Positions 1 to 8,028 of a stretch of DNA of 51,390 nt are shown here, piece after piece. The number at the start of each line of letters is the position of its first letter. The first letter of the stretch is position 1. The translations under genes were made by a program, and so were the position numbers. Location of the stretch: positions 1 through 51,390 of the forward strand of contig CAZGVE010000024.1 in NCBI GenBank assembly GCA_964528845.1, in the 5' to 3' direction. The notes below the pieces were generated by a model. That model worked only from the letters and a program-made list of their open reading frames with translations, did no database searches and had not been told where the DNA came from. The stretch is from FEN-1191 sp964528845 (GTDB taxonomy: Bacteria > Pseudomonadota > Gammaproteobacteria > Steroidobacterales > Steroidobacteraceae).

Positions 1-53
1 ACCTCCGAATGGCGGGATCAAAACCCGCTGCCTTACCACTTGGCGACACCCCA
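1..53 (-). tRNA. tRNA-Gln (anticodon TTG), 3' part cut off by window edge
   Basis: Read on the minus strand from position 53, the sequence matches the glutamine tRNA start: acceptor strand TGGGGTG, D-arm GCC-AAGTGGTAAG-GC, anticodon stem GCGGG/CCCGC around loop TTTTGAT (anticodon TTG), variable loop CATTC and the 5' strand of the T stem GGAGG. The T loop, its 3' stem and the acceptor 3' strand lie beyond base 1. A tRNA-Gln directly after ispE is the usual arrangement in gammaproteobacteria, which supports the call. It reads CAA/CAG codons and may be co-transcribed with lolB-ispE. Confidence 0.93.
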
Positions 54-88
54 CCGGTGCGATGAGCACCCGGGCCACGTGGCCAGCC

Positions 89-976
89 TCAGGGCCTGGA
101 CTCAAGCATGCCATGCAACGGCGAGCGCTGCAGTCCGCGCGCGACGAATCCGCGCCAGCGCGCAGGGACCAACGCCGCGACGCGCTGCGCGTCCTCGGCC
201 TGCTCGAACGGGGCGAACAGACACGCCCCGGTGCCGGTCAGTCGCGCCGCCACCCGCCCGCCCTGCCGGTCGGTCTGCGCACCCAGCCATTCGAGCGCCG
301 CAGCGACCTCCGGATAGCGTCCACGCACGACCGCTTCGCAGTCGTTCCGGGTCTCACCCGCCAAAAAGGCCGGCATTGTGACGAGCTCGGAATTCCTTGT
401 CAATTCAGGGGCCTGGAAGATCTCGGCCGTACTCACGAAGACCTTGGGGTGTAGCACCAGGAACCAGCGTTGCGGCAGGTCCAGCGGCACGAGCTGCTCG
501 CCGCGCCCCTCACCCCAGGCATTGCGACCACGGACGAACACCGGGACGTCCGCGCCGAGGCCCAACCCAAGCTGGGCGAGCGCATCGGGAGTCAGCCTCG
601 TGTCCCATAGCCTGTTGAGCGCGACCAGCACGGTCGCGGCATCGGAACTGCCGCCGCCCAGCCCGCCGCCGGCAGGTATCTGCTTGATCACGTGGAGGTT
701 CGCGCCGAGCGTCGTGGCGGTGTGCCGCTGCAGCGCCCGGGCAGCGCGCACGACCAGATCGGACTCGGGGGGCAGGTCGGCCATGCCTTCCGGACGCGCG
801 ATCACGCCGTCAGGGCGCACTGCGATACCGATCCGGTCGCAGTGGTCGATCAGCTGGAACACCGTCTGCAGCGCATGGTAGCCGTCGGGCATCCTGCCCA
901 CGACGTGCAGGAACAGGTTCAGCTTGGCCGGTGCCGGCCACCAGGACAGCGCAGCATGCACGGCCGCCGCGCTCAC
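89..976 (-). CDS. ispE: 4-diphosphocytidyl-2-C-methyl-D-erythritol kinase
   Basis: Cytoplasmic GHMP-family kinase that phosphorylates the 2-hydroxyl of CDP-methylerythritol in the MEP isoprenoid pathway. The N-terminal PAPAKLNLFLHVVGRMPDGYH block, with the catalytic lysine, and the glycine-rich ATP loop PAGGGLGGGSSDAA are textbook IspE; a later GADVPVF segment carries the expected aspartate. The length of about 295 aa is normal. A GTG at 985 is an alternative start, but the GTG at 976 forms a GTGA overlap with the lolB stop, which is typical of translational coupling here, so I prefer it. Gene order lolB-ispE-tRNA-Gln is conserved in the class. Confidence 0.95.
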   Translation of the reverse strand: MSAAAVHAALSWWPAPAKLNLFLHVVGRMPDGYHALQTVFQLIDHCDRIGIAVRPDGVIARPEGMADLPPESDLVVRAARALQRHTATTLGANLHVIKQIPAGGGLGGGSSDAATVLVALNRLWDTRLTPDALAQLGLGLGADVPVFVRGRNAWGEGRGEQLVPLDLPQRWFLVLHPKVFVSTAEIFQAPELTRNSELVTMPAFLAGETRNDCEAVVRGRYPEVAAALEWLGAQTDRQGGRVAARLTGTGACLFAPFEQAEDAQRVAALVPARWRGFVARGLQRSPLHGMLESRP

Positions 977-1572
977 AGCCGCCACGCATTGATGACGACC
1001 CGCAGGCGCAGCGCTCCGCGTGTGACCGTCAGGTGCTGCGGCAGCCAGATCTGGCCTATACGCAGGTAGTCAGGAAAGTCCACGTGCCAGCCGTCCTGCT
1101 CCAGATGCGCGAGGCGCTGCTGGGCGTCCAGCGACTCCGAGGCGGGCAGCCGCGGGTCGCTCGCGCCACGCAACCAGTAGCTCAACGAGTGGATCGGCGG
1201 CACGAAGCCGAGGGTGTCAGCCAGCTGCCCGTTAGCCTCCTCGCCGTCGTAAGTGTCGCCCTGGCTGGTGCGCAGTTGCAGCGAGCTGCCGGTCTGCTCG
1301 ATATGGGCCGCCCCGACGCCGAGCGGCGCCGTGAGATCGACGCTGGCGGTGCCCGCCTGCTGCCGCCAGCGCAGTCCGGCACTGAAACCGGTATTCCCAT
1401 CGCTCGCCGCGACGCGGCCATCCGCCTCGAAGCGATCGATCGCCTGCAGCGCCACCTGGCGCTGCGCCCAGGGTTCGATCGTGTGGGACTGCGGCGGCAG
1501 CGTCGCGCAGCCCGCCAGCAGCAGCGCCGTGCAGCCACCGGTCACGCGGCGCCAGGTGCGGCCCGTCAGCAT
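973..1572 (-). CDS. lolB: Outer-membrane lipoprotein LolB (lipoprotein insertase)
   Basis: LolB takes lipoproteins from the periplasmic carrier LolA and inserts them into the inner leaflet of the outer membrane. The 199-aa product starts with a lipoprotein signal whose lipobox LLAGC predicts lipidation at about Cys22. The mature part has LolB-like features: a WAQRQVALQAIDRFEADGRV segment near the N terminus and a PPIHSLSYWLRG segment past the middle, matching the family's PxxxLxxWxRG region. It lies 8 bp after the TPR gene and overlaps ispE, so the three are probably one operon. Confidence 0.92.
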   Translation of the reverse strand: MLTGRTWRRVTGGCTALLLAGCATLPPQSHTIEPWAQRQVALQAIDRFEADGRVAASDGNTGFSAGLRWRQQAGTASVDLTAPLGVGAAHIEQTGSSLQLRTSQGDTYDGEEANGQLADTLGFVPPIHSLSYWLRGASDPRLPASESLDAQQRLAHLEQDGWHVDFPDYLRIGQIWLPQHLTVTRGALRLRVVINAWRL

Positions 1573-1580
1573 CGAGCGCG

Positions 1581-3272
1581 TTAGATCGAAGTGCCGGTAC
1601 CCGTCGCCGGCATCCGCGGCACACCGGCACGCTGCTGCGCTGCCTTGAGCAGCACATTGTCAGGATCGGCCAGCGCGGCGCGATTCCAGGCCTCGCGGGC
1701 CTTCGCCTTCTCGCCGATGGACCACAGCACCTCGCCCCAGTGGGCGCCGATGTCCCCGTCCTGCGCCAGCCGGAAGGCGCGCTCCAGCAGCGGCAGGGCC
1801 TGCTGCGACATGCCTCGCCGGAATTCGAGCCATCCGAGGCTGTCCAGGATCGCGGGATTGTCCGGCTCGGCCTGCAGCGCGAGCTTGATCAGGCCTTCGG
1901 CCCGCGGCAGGTCGCGGCCGTGATCGGCGAGGATGAAGCCCAGTGCATTGGCCGCTTCGCTGTCGCGCGGGCGCTCGCGGTACAGGCTCTCGAGCAGCGC
2001 GACCGCCGCCTCGGTGCGGCCTGCCTTCTCGAGCAGCACGGCCTTCTGGTAGAGCAGATCCGGATGGCCGGGACTGCGCTCCAGCGCATCATCGATGCGC
2101 GCCAGTGCCCGCGCGGCTTCCCCGCCGTTCGCGAGCAGCTGTGCCTGCGCGATCTCCGCGGCTACGCGCGCCGACGGACTCTCGTCCTTGCCGGGCCCGA
2201 GCATCTGCAGCGCGGCATCGTGGTCACCCTGCTTGTACAGAATGTTCGCCGCGCGCGCGCGCGCGGCGCTCTCGAGACTGGTACCGGTCAGCAGCTCATA
2301 ACCGCGCAGCGCGGCGCCACTGTCGTCGCGCCGCTCGGCGATCGCCGACAGGTAATACACGGCTATCGCCGAAGTCTCCTTGTCGCCGAGCAGTTCGGAG
2401 AAGTCCCGGCGCGCCTCGTCGTAGTCACCGCTGCTGAACGCCATCTGTCCGAGGCGCCGCAGCGCCTGCAGGTGGGTCGCAGGATTGTCGCGCAGCGTCT
2501 CGAGCGCGACGCGGGCCTCACGCTCGCGCCCGAGCAGCAGCAGCACGTCGGCCGGGGCGAAGCCCTGGTCCTTCGGCGCGGCACTGCGCGCCGCATCCGC
2601 GGCAGCGACCGCTTCGTCGGCGTCACCCAATCCGGCATGCGCGCGTGAGATCAGCTGCTGCACCGGGGCGCGCGGCGCACCCGCACTGAGCGCACGATCG
2701 GCATACTGCAGGGCTTCCCGATAGCTCCAGCCATCGATTGCCAGGTCCGCCAGCGCGAGCTGGGCGGTGGCGCCTTGCAGCACTTCGGAGTGCATGCCGC
2801 GCAGCATCGCGAGCGTCGCGGGCGCGCCGGCCTGCTGCGCCACCTGCAGCAGCGCGTCGACGGCTCCCCCCGAGCCGTTGCGGGCGACCGCCGCCGAGCC
2901 ATTCTTGAGCCAGTTCTCGAACGCGCTACGTGCCTCGTCGATCCGGTACAGACCGAGTTCGGCGCGCATCAGTGCCCGCAGTGCCCCCGGATCGGCGGGC
3001 AGCAGCTCGCGCCAGCGCTGGGCGGCATGCTCGGCGGCCTGAAACTGGCCGCAGTCGAGCGCCACGCTGGTGGCACGCGCCGCGAGCCGGGCGTCCGCCA
3101 GATGCTGCGATGCGCGTGCGTAGCTGGCTGAGGCGCGGCCGCAATCGTCACGCTGCAGGGCGATCTCCGCGCTCATGATCAGCGCGTTGGAATCCTCCGG
3201 CTCGCGCGCGCAGACGAGCCGTGCCGCCGCGAGCAGCGACACGAGCGCGACGGTGCGGTGGCGGGCGTTCAT
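1581..3272 (-). CDS. Exported tetratricopeptide-repeat protein
   Basis: 563-aa protein with an N-terminal hydrophobic signal (MNARHRTVALVSLLAAARLVCA) and then almost entirely TPR-like helical pairs; clear units fall near residues 390-500 (for example LEKAGRTEAAVALLESLYRERP and LGWLEFRRGMSQQALPLLERAF). TPR proteins act as scaffolds; no enzymatic motif is visible. A large TPR protein just upstream of lolB is a conserved neighbour in pseudomonads and relatives, suggesting a role in outer-membrane biogenesis, but its function is not established by the sequence. Its start codon is only 22 bp from the divergent prfA start, so its promoter must overlap prfA sequence. Confidence 0.85.
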   Translation of the reverse strand: MNARHRTVALVSLLAAARLVCAREPEDSNALIMSAEIALQRDDCGRASASYARASQHLADARLAARATSVALDCGQFQAAEHAAQRWRELLPADPGALRALMRAELGLYRIDEARSAFENWLKNGSAAVARNGSGGAVDALLQVAQQAGAPATLAMLRGMHSEVLQGATAQLALADLAIDGWSYREALQYADRALSAGAPRAPVQQLISRAHAGLGDADEAVAAADAARSAAPKDQGFAPADVLLLLGREREARVALETLRDNPATHLQALRRLGQMAFSSGDYDEARRDFSELLGDKETSAIAVYYLSAIAERRDDSGAALRGYELLTGTSLESAARARAANILYKQGDHDAALQMLGPGKDESPSARVAAEIAQAQLLANGGEAARALARIDDALERSPGHPDLLYQKAVLLEKAGRTEAAVALLESLYRERPRDSEAANALGFILADHGRDLPRAEGLIKLALQAEPDNPAILDSLGWLEFRRGMSQQALPLLERAFRLAQDGDIGAHWGEVLWSIGEKAKAREAWNRAALADPDNVLLKAAQQRAGVPRMPATGTGTSI

Positions 3273-3294
3273 GATCGTTAGACTATAGCCGAAG

Positions 3295-4371
3295 ATGAAA
3301 CCATCGATCCGGCAAAAACTCGAAAAGGCGGAACAGCGTTTCGAAGAGATTCGCTATCTGCTTTCCGACCCCGAAGTGCTCGGAAACACGCAGAAATTCC
3401 GCGACTTATCAGTTGAATACGCACGCCTGGAGCCGACCGCGGACGCGTTCGCCGAGTACCGCCGCCTGGAGCGGGAGCTCGCCGCGGCGCGCTCGCTGTC
3501 GTCGGACGCAGACGCCGGCATGCGCGAGCTCGGTGCCGCCGAAGCCGAGGCCGTGCAGGGTGCACTGACGCGCCACGAGACGGAACTACAGCGCCTGCTG
3601 CTGCCGCGCGACCCGCGCGACGAGCGCGGCATCTATCTGGAGATCCGTGCCGGCACCGGCGGCGACGAGGCCGCGATCTTCGCCGGGGATCTGCTGCGGA
3701 TGTACAGCCGCTACGCGGAGCGCCAGGGCTGGCAGATGGAGACCTTGAGCGAGAGCCGCGGCGAGCACGGCGGCTACCGCGAAGTGATCTGCCGCATCGG
3801 GGGCCGCGGCGTGTTCTCGCGACTGAAGTTCGAGTCCGGTACTCACCGCGTGCAGCGCGTGCCGGCGACCGAGGCGCAGGGCCGCATCCACACCTCGGCC
3901 GTGACGGTCGCGATCCTGCCCGAACTCGACGAAATCGAGAAGGTCGACATCAATCCGGCCGACCTGCGCGTCGATACGTTCCGCGCCTCCGGTGCCGGTG
4001 GTCAGCACGTGAACAAGACCGACTCGGCGATCCGGATCACACACCTGCCAAGTGGTCTGGTCGTGGAATGCCAGGACGAACGCTCGCAGCACAAGAACCG
4101 CTCGCGCGCGATGGCGCTGCTGGCCGCACGGCTGCTGGCCGCCGAGCAGGAGAAACAGCAGTCGGCCCAGGCGCGCTCGCGCAAGCTGCAGGTCGGTAGC
4201 GGCGACCGCTCCGAACGCATCCGTACCTACAATTTTCCGCAGGGCCGGATGACCGACCACCGCATCAATCTGACGCTCTATCGGCTCGCGGCCATCATGG
4301 AGGGGGACCTGGACGAGCTGCTGCAGGCTCTGTCGCAGGAATATCAGGCGGAATTGCTGGCCGCCGAGTGA
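3295..4371 (+). CDS. prfA: Peptide chain release factor 1
   Basis: RF1 recognises UAA and UAG stop codons and triggers peptide release on the ribosome. The 358-aa product shows the stop-codon-reading tripeptide PAT in RVPATEAQGRIHTSA and the catalytic GGQ (residues 235-237) in GAGGQHVNKTDSAIR; the N terminus MKPSIRQKLE matches other RF1 proteins, fixing the start. In gammaproteobacteria prfA normally follows hemA, but here the divergent TPR gene lies 22 bp upstream and hemA is absent. No clear Shine-Dalgarno is visible in the short leader. The 3' end overlaps the antisense membrane gene by 28 bp. Confidence 0.97.
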   Translation: MKPSIRQKLEKAEQRFEEIRYLLSDPEVLGNTQKFRDLSVEYARLEPTADAFAEYRRLERELAAARSLSSDADAGMRELGAAEAEAVQGALTRHETELQRLLLPRDPRDERGIYLEIRAGTGGDEAAIFAGDLLRMYSRYAERQGWQMETLSESRGEHGGYREVICRIGGRGVFSRLKFESGTHRVQRVPATEAQGRIHTSAVTVAILPELDEIEKVDINPADLRVDTFRASGAGGQHVNKTDSAIRITHLPSGLVVECQDERSQHKNRSRAMALLAARLLAAEQEKQQSAQARSRKLQVGSGDRSERIRTYNFPQGRMTDHRINLTLYRLAAIMEGDLDELLQALSQEYQAELLAAE

Positions 4372-5078
4372 AGCACGAGCACCAGCGCGCACAGGAAGCA
4401 CATCACCAGTGCCGCGACCCCGATCGAGCTGGCGGCCCAGATCGCCTCGAAGGCGGGCCCGCTGTCGAGCAGCAGCTGCTCGATCAAGCTGACGAACAGG
4501 ATCAGCACGAACGCGAAGATCACTACCAGAAACAGCGCTATCACGAACGCCGCGCAGTACTGCCACCAGTGCGGCCGCACCAGCTGCACGCAGCGCACCA
4601 GGGCCGCGTAGGGCCCCGCGCCGTCGAACAGCACCACCGGCAGCAGCACCAGATAGCAGACGAACAGGAACAACCCCGGCACGATCAGTAGCAGCAATCC
4701 GAGCATGGTGCTTGCCACGACCAGGATCCAGCACAGGAGCATGACCGGCAGGCGCCGCAGCGCGCCGACCAGCTCGTCACGGAGCGCGAGCGGCGCACCC
4801 TGGACCATCGCCCGCTGGCGCAACATCAGCGTACCGACCAGCCACAGATCCAGCACGATACCGCCGACGCTCAGCCCGTCGTAGGTCGCATCGTGCGGGC
4901 CGAACACGTTCATCGGATGACCCCCGGCCTGCCAGTAGAGCACCGGCAGCATATTGGCCAGCCCCGCCAGCATCGCGAGCGGCAGGCACTTGAGCACGGT
5001 GGCGCGGAACAGCTGCGCGGCGTTCTCGAGCAGGACCTGAACGCTTAACGTGCGTGGCGGCGGGGAGGAACGCCCCAT
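4344..5078 (-). CDS. Polytopic membrane protein of unknown function between prfA and prmC
   Basis: 244-aa protein with about five to six hydrophobic spans, near residues 28-50, 70-88, 112-130, 132-152, 177-203 and 215-238, and a short soluble N terminus. I do not recognise a family with confidence; the layout (an amphipathic N terminus followed by long hydrophobic pairs containing a VPGLFLFV turn) resembles YciC/GPDPase-membrane-type proteins that may influence envelope properties. It is encoded antisense between two genes that are normally adjacent, overlapping the prfA 3' end by 28 bp and starting only 12 bp from the prmC start. Codon use and GC look native. Reality is supported by the uninterrupted hydrophobic pattern. 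Confidence 0.75.
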   Translation of the reverse strand: MGRSSPPPRTLSVQVLLENAAQLFRATVLKCLPLAMLAGLANMLPVLYWQAGGHPMNVFGPHDATYDGLSVGGIVLDLWLVGTLMLRQRAMVQGAPLALRDELVGALRRLPVMLLCWILVVASTMLGLLLLIVPGLFLFVCYLVLLPVVLFDGAGPYAALVRCVQLVRPHWWQYCAAFVIALFLVVIFAFVLILFVSLIEQLLLDSGPAFEAIWAASSIGVAALVMCFLCALVLVLHSAASNSA

Positions 5079-5090
5079 AATGTCTCCGGC

Positions 5091-5957
5091 ATGGGAACAG
5101 CCGACAATCTAACAGACCACCTGGTGCGGGAGGGCACCGAGGCGCTGCGGGCGCACAGCGACAGCGCGCATCTGGACGCGCAGCTGCTGCTCGCACACGC
5201 GCTCGGGCGGCCAACCAGCCACTTGATCGCGACAGCGGGTGAGGCGGTGTCGGAGCACGCGGCGGGCCACTATCGCGCGCTGCTGCGGCGGCGGCAGGAC
5301 GGCGAGCCGATCGCCTACCTGACCGGCGAGCGGGAATTCTGGTCGCTGCGCCTGCGGGTCGGTCCGGACGTGCTGGTACCGCGCCCTGAGACCGAACTCG
5401 TGGTCGAGCGCGTGCTCGCACTGCTGAGCGCGCGCGGGCCTGCGCCAGGCGGCACCATGCAGGTGGCCGACCTCGGCACGGGCTCCGGCGCGATCGCACT
5501 CGCTCTCGCCTCCGAGTGCCCAGCCTGGCAGTTGCTGGCGACGGACCGCTCCGCGGCGGCGCTGCGCATCGCGCGCGACAACGCGCAGCGCTTGAGGGTT
5601 GGCAACATCACGTTCCTCGAGGGCGACTGGTGTATCCCGCTCGCCGGACGCCAGTTGGACGCGATCGTGAGCAATCCACCGTACGTGGCCGCGCTCGACC
5701 CGGCGATGCAGCAGCTGCGCCATGAGCCCGCCGGGGCACTGAGTCCCGGCCCGCTGGGCCTCGAGGCGCTCGAGGCGATCATCCGCACCGCCGCCCCGGT
5801 GCTGCGCCCCGACGGCGTCCTGGTGCTCGAGCACGGCGCCACCCAGGCGTGCGCAGTGGCGGCGACGCTTGTCGCCGCAGGCTTCGCTCGCGTACGCTGC
5901 TACCGTGACCTGGCGGGCCACGATCGCGTGACGGAAGCGCATTGGCCGGGCGCTTGA
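5091..5957 (+). CDS. prmC: Release factor glutamine N5-methyltransferase
   Basis: PrmC (HemK) methylates the glutamine of the GGQ motif of RF1 and RF2 using S-adenosylmethionine. The 288-aa product has an N-terminal helical substrate-binding domain with the YLTGEREFW block, a SAM-binding VADLGTGSGAIALAL motif, and the catalytic NPPY tetrad at residues 195-198. It follows its substrate gene prfA functionally, although an antisense membrane gene now separates them. The chosen ATG lies 12 bp from the divergent start, so promoter elements must lie inside the neighbouring coding sequence. Confidence 0.95.
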   Translation: MGTADNLTDHLVREGTEALRAHSDSAHLDAQLLLAHALGRPTSHLIATAGEAVSEHAAGHYRALLRRRQDGEPIAYLTGEREFWSLRLRVGPDVLVPRPETELVVERVLALLSARGPAPGGTMQVADLGTGSGAIALALASECPAWQLLATDRSAAALRIARDNAQRLRVGNITFLEGDWCIPLAGRQLDAIVSNPPYVAALDPAMQQLRHEPAGALSPGPLGLEALEAIIRTAAPVLRPDGVLVLEHGATQACAVAATLVAAGFARVRCYRDLAGHDRVTEAHWPGA

Positions 5958-5990
5958 CGCGGTCTCTTGCAGCAACGGGGGTGAGGCATC

Positions 5991-6512
5991 ATGGTGCGAT
6001 TCGAGACGACCCACGGCGGATTCACCGTCGAGCTCTACCAGGAGGACGCGCCGGCGACGGTCGAGAACTTCCTGCGCTACGTCGATGAAGGTTTCTTCGA
6101 CGGCACCATCTTCCACCGCATCGTGCCAGGCTTCGTGATCCAGGGGGGCGGACTCAATGCCGAGTTCACGCAGAAGAAGACTCGTGCGCCGGTGAAGAAC
6201 GAGGCTGCCAATGGCGTGCGCAACGAACGCGGCACGCTCTCGATGGCGCGCACGGACGAGATCCACAGCGCAACCTCGCAGTTCTTCGTCAACCTCGCCG
6301 ACAATGCCTTCCTCGATCACCGGCCCGGCCAGTACGGCTACGCGGTGTTCGGGCGCATCGCCGATGGCATGGAGGTCATCGACCGCATCGCCGCCGTCGG
6401 TACCGGACGTCGCAAGGGCTACACGGATGCGCCACTGGAAGACGTCGTGATCACCTCGGCGCGCCGCCTCGAACCCGCAACGTCCGGTTCGACCGGCAAG
6501 GTGGCTCCATAG
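5991..6512 (+). CDS. ppiB: Cytoplasmic cyclophilin-type peptidyl-prolyl isomerase
   Basis: Catalyses cis-trans isomerisation of prolyl bonds during protein folding. The 173-aa product has no signal peptide and carries the cyclophilin signature FHRIVPGFVIQGGG, with catalytic arginine in FHRIV, the SATSQFFVNLADN strand and a GYAVFGRIADGMEVID segment as in E. coli PpiB. The C-terminal tail of about 10 residues is longer than usual and rich in Ser/Thr/Gly. It sits 33 bp after prmC and 18 bp before mtgA on the same strand, so could be part of one transcript. Confidence 0.93.
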   Translation: MVRFETTHGGFTVELYQEDAPATVENFLRYVDEGFFDGTIFHRIVPGFVIQGGGLNAEFTQKKTRAPVKNEAANGVRNERGTLSMARTDEIHSATSQFFVNLADNAFLDHRPGQYGYAVFGRIADGMEVIDRIAAVGTGRRKGYTDAPLEDVVITSARRLEPATSGSTGKVAP

Positions 6513-6530
6513 AGTCAGGAGCGCGCGGCC

Positions 6531-7265
6531 TTGGGCAGCGCGCAACGCCGCGGGCGCAGCCTGCTGGCACGCGCCGCGCGTGCGCTCGGGTGGAGCGTTC
6601 TGGCGGCCGTACTGCTCGGCATCGGCGCGGTGCTCGCGCTGCGCTGGATCGATCCACCCACCAGTGCGTTCATGCTCGAGGCACGCGTGGCGGCATGGGC
6701 CGGCGGGGAGCACGACTACCGCACGCGCTACCACTGGGTGGACCTCGAGGCGATCTCGCCGCAGGCCGCGCTCGCGGTCATTGCGGCGGAGGACCAGCAG
6801 TTTCCGTTTCATGCAGGGTTCGATTTCAAGTCGATCCGCGCGGCGGTGCGCGAGCACGAGCGCGGTGGCAAGCTGCGCGGCGCGAGCACGATCTCGCAGC
6901 AGGTCGCGAAGAACCTGTTTCTCTGGTCCGGTCGCAGCTTCGTGCGCAAGGGCCTCGAGGCGGCCTTCACGGTGCTGATCGAGCAGCTCTGGCCCAAGGA
7001 GCGCATTCTCGAGGTGTATCTGAACATCGCCGAGTTCGGGCGCGGCATCTACGGTGTGCAGGCCGCGGCCCAGGCCTTTTACCACAAGGATGCGGCACGC
7101 CTCGGCAGCGCCGAGAGCGCACTGCTCTCGGTCGTGCTGCCCAATCCGCGCCGCTTCCGGGTCGAGGCGCCGAGCCGCTACATGCTCGCTGAGCGCGACT
7201 GGACACTCAAGCAGATGGCCAACCTCGGCGGACCTGCCTATCTGCACAGCATCGAGCCGCCCTGA
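6531..7265 (+). CDS. mtgA: Monofunctional biosynthetic peptidoglycan transglycosylase
   Basis: GT51-family glycosyltransferase that polymerises lipid II into glycan strands at the inner-membrane surface. One transmembrane segment lies near residues 20-38, followed by the catalytic motif AAEDQQFPFHAGFD, the GASTISQQVAKNLFLW motif, and the LNIAEFGRGIYGVQAAAQAFYHKDA segment; there is no transpeptidase domain, as expected for MtgA. The start is a TTG preceded by AGGAG about 10 bp upstream; no better start is available. It joins the envelope theme of the window. Confidence 0.95.
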   Translation: MGSAQRRGRSLLARAARALGWSVLAAVLLGIGAVLALRWIDPPTSAFMLEARVAAWAGGEHDYRTRYHWVDLEAISPQAALAVIAAEDQQFPFHAGFDFKSIRAAVREHERGGKLRGASTISQQVAKNLFLWSGRSFVRKGLEAAFTVLIEQLWPKERILEVYLNIAEFGRGIYGVQAAAQAFYHKDAARLGSAESALLSVVLPNPRRFRVEAPSRYMLAERDWTLKQMANLGGPAYLHSIEPP

Positions 7266-7272
7266 GGGAGCC

Positions 7273-7989
7273 ATGAGAAGCACGACACCGCAGCACGAGC
7301 GCCAGTACCGCTACTACGACTTCCTGATGGCCGCCTACGTGACCATCGTGCTGTGCGCGAACCTGATAGGCGCGGCCAAGAAATCCACCGTGCATCTGCC
7401 CGGCATCGGCGAGGTCACCTTTCTCGCCGGCGTGCTGTTCTTTCCCCTGTCCTACCTGTTCGGCGACATCCTCACCGAGGTGTACGGCTACGCGCGCGAC
7501 CGGCGCGTGGTCTGGGCCGGCTTCGGCGCCCTGGCGTTCGCCTCCATCATGGCTACGGTAATAGTCGCGCTGCCTCCGACCGCCGACGGCCACGACGAGC
7601 AGGTCGCCGTGGCGCGCATTTTCGGGCAGACGCCGCGCATAGCGCTCGCCTCGATCATCGCCTTCTGGTGCGGCTCGTTCGTCAACAGCTTCGTGATGGC
7701 GAAGATGAAGCTGATGACCGGAGGTCGCGCGCTCTGGAGCCGCGCCATCGGCTCCACCGTGTGCGGCGAACTGGTCGATACCGCGCTGTTCTACTCGATC
7801 GCGTTCTACGGCGTGTGGGAGCCGAAGCTGCTCGCCAGCGTGATGGTGGCACAGTATGTATTCAAGAGCGGCTGGGAGATCGTGATGATGCCATTCACGT
7901 ACCGCATCGTCGGATTCCTCAAGCGCGCCGAGCAGGAGGATTACTTCGATCGCGATACGGACTTCACGCCGTTCTCGCTCCGGACCTGA
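7273..7989 (+). CDS. Queuosine precursor transporter (YhhQ/QPTR family)
   Basis: 238-aa integral membrane protein of the vut_1/DUF165 family, known to import queuosine precursors (preQ0/preQ1) for tRNA wobble modification. Six hydrophobic spans are visible, with the family hallmarks FFPLSYLFGDILTEVYGYARDRR and a later GSTVCGELVDTALFYSIAF segment. The ATG at 7273 lies just after a GAGGGAG ribosome-binding site overlapping the end of mtgA; an open frame continues upstream but belongs to the mtgA antisense-of-frame shadow. A 15-bp tandem duplication covers the stop codon. Confidence 0.92.
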   Translation: MRSTTPQHERQYRYYDFLMAAYVTIVLCANLIGAAKKSTVHLPGIGEVTFLAGVLFFPLSYLFGDILTEVYGYARDRRVVWAGFGALAFASIMATVIVALPPTADGHDEQVAVARIFGQTPRIALASIIAFWCGSFVNSFVMAKMKLMTGGRALWSRAIGSTVCGELVDTALFYSIAFYGVWEPKLLASVMVAQYVFKSGWEIVMMPFTYRIVGFLKRAEQEDYFDRDTDFTPFSLRT

Positions 7990-8010
7990 TCGGCCCGGAC
8001 CTGATCGGCC
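7981..8010. repeat. 15-bp tandem duplication at the yhhQ stop codon
   Basis: The unit CGGACCTGATCGGCC occurs twice head to tail at 7981-7995 and 7996-8010. The first copy contains the TGA stop of the transporter gene, so the duplication lies at the gene end and has no effect on the protein. It looks like a replication-slippage event. Confidence 0.9.
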
Positions 8011-8028
8011 CCGGGGCCTCAAGCCCAC

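Noticed and set aside
5109..7283. Very long minus-strand frame (724 codons) opposite prmC, ppiB and mtgA
   Set aside because: It has no domain pattern, its composition is that of an antisense shadow in GC-rich DNA, and the plus strand holds three clearly recognisable genes there.
8007..8018. GGCCCCGGGGCC palindrome between yhhQ and hslO as a terminator
   Set aside because: No T tract follows on either strand and there is no loop, so termination is unlikely.
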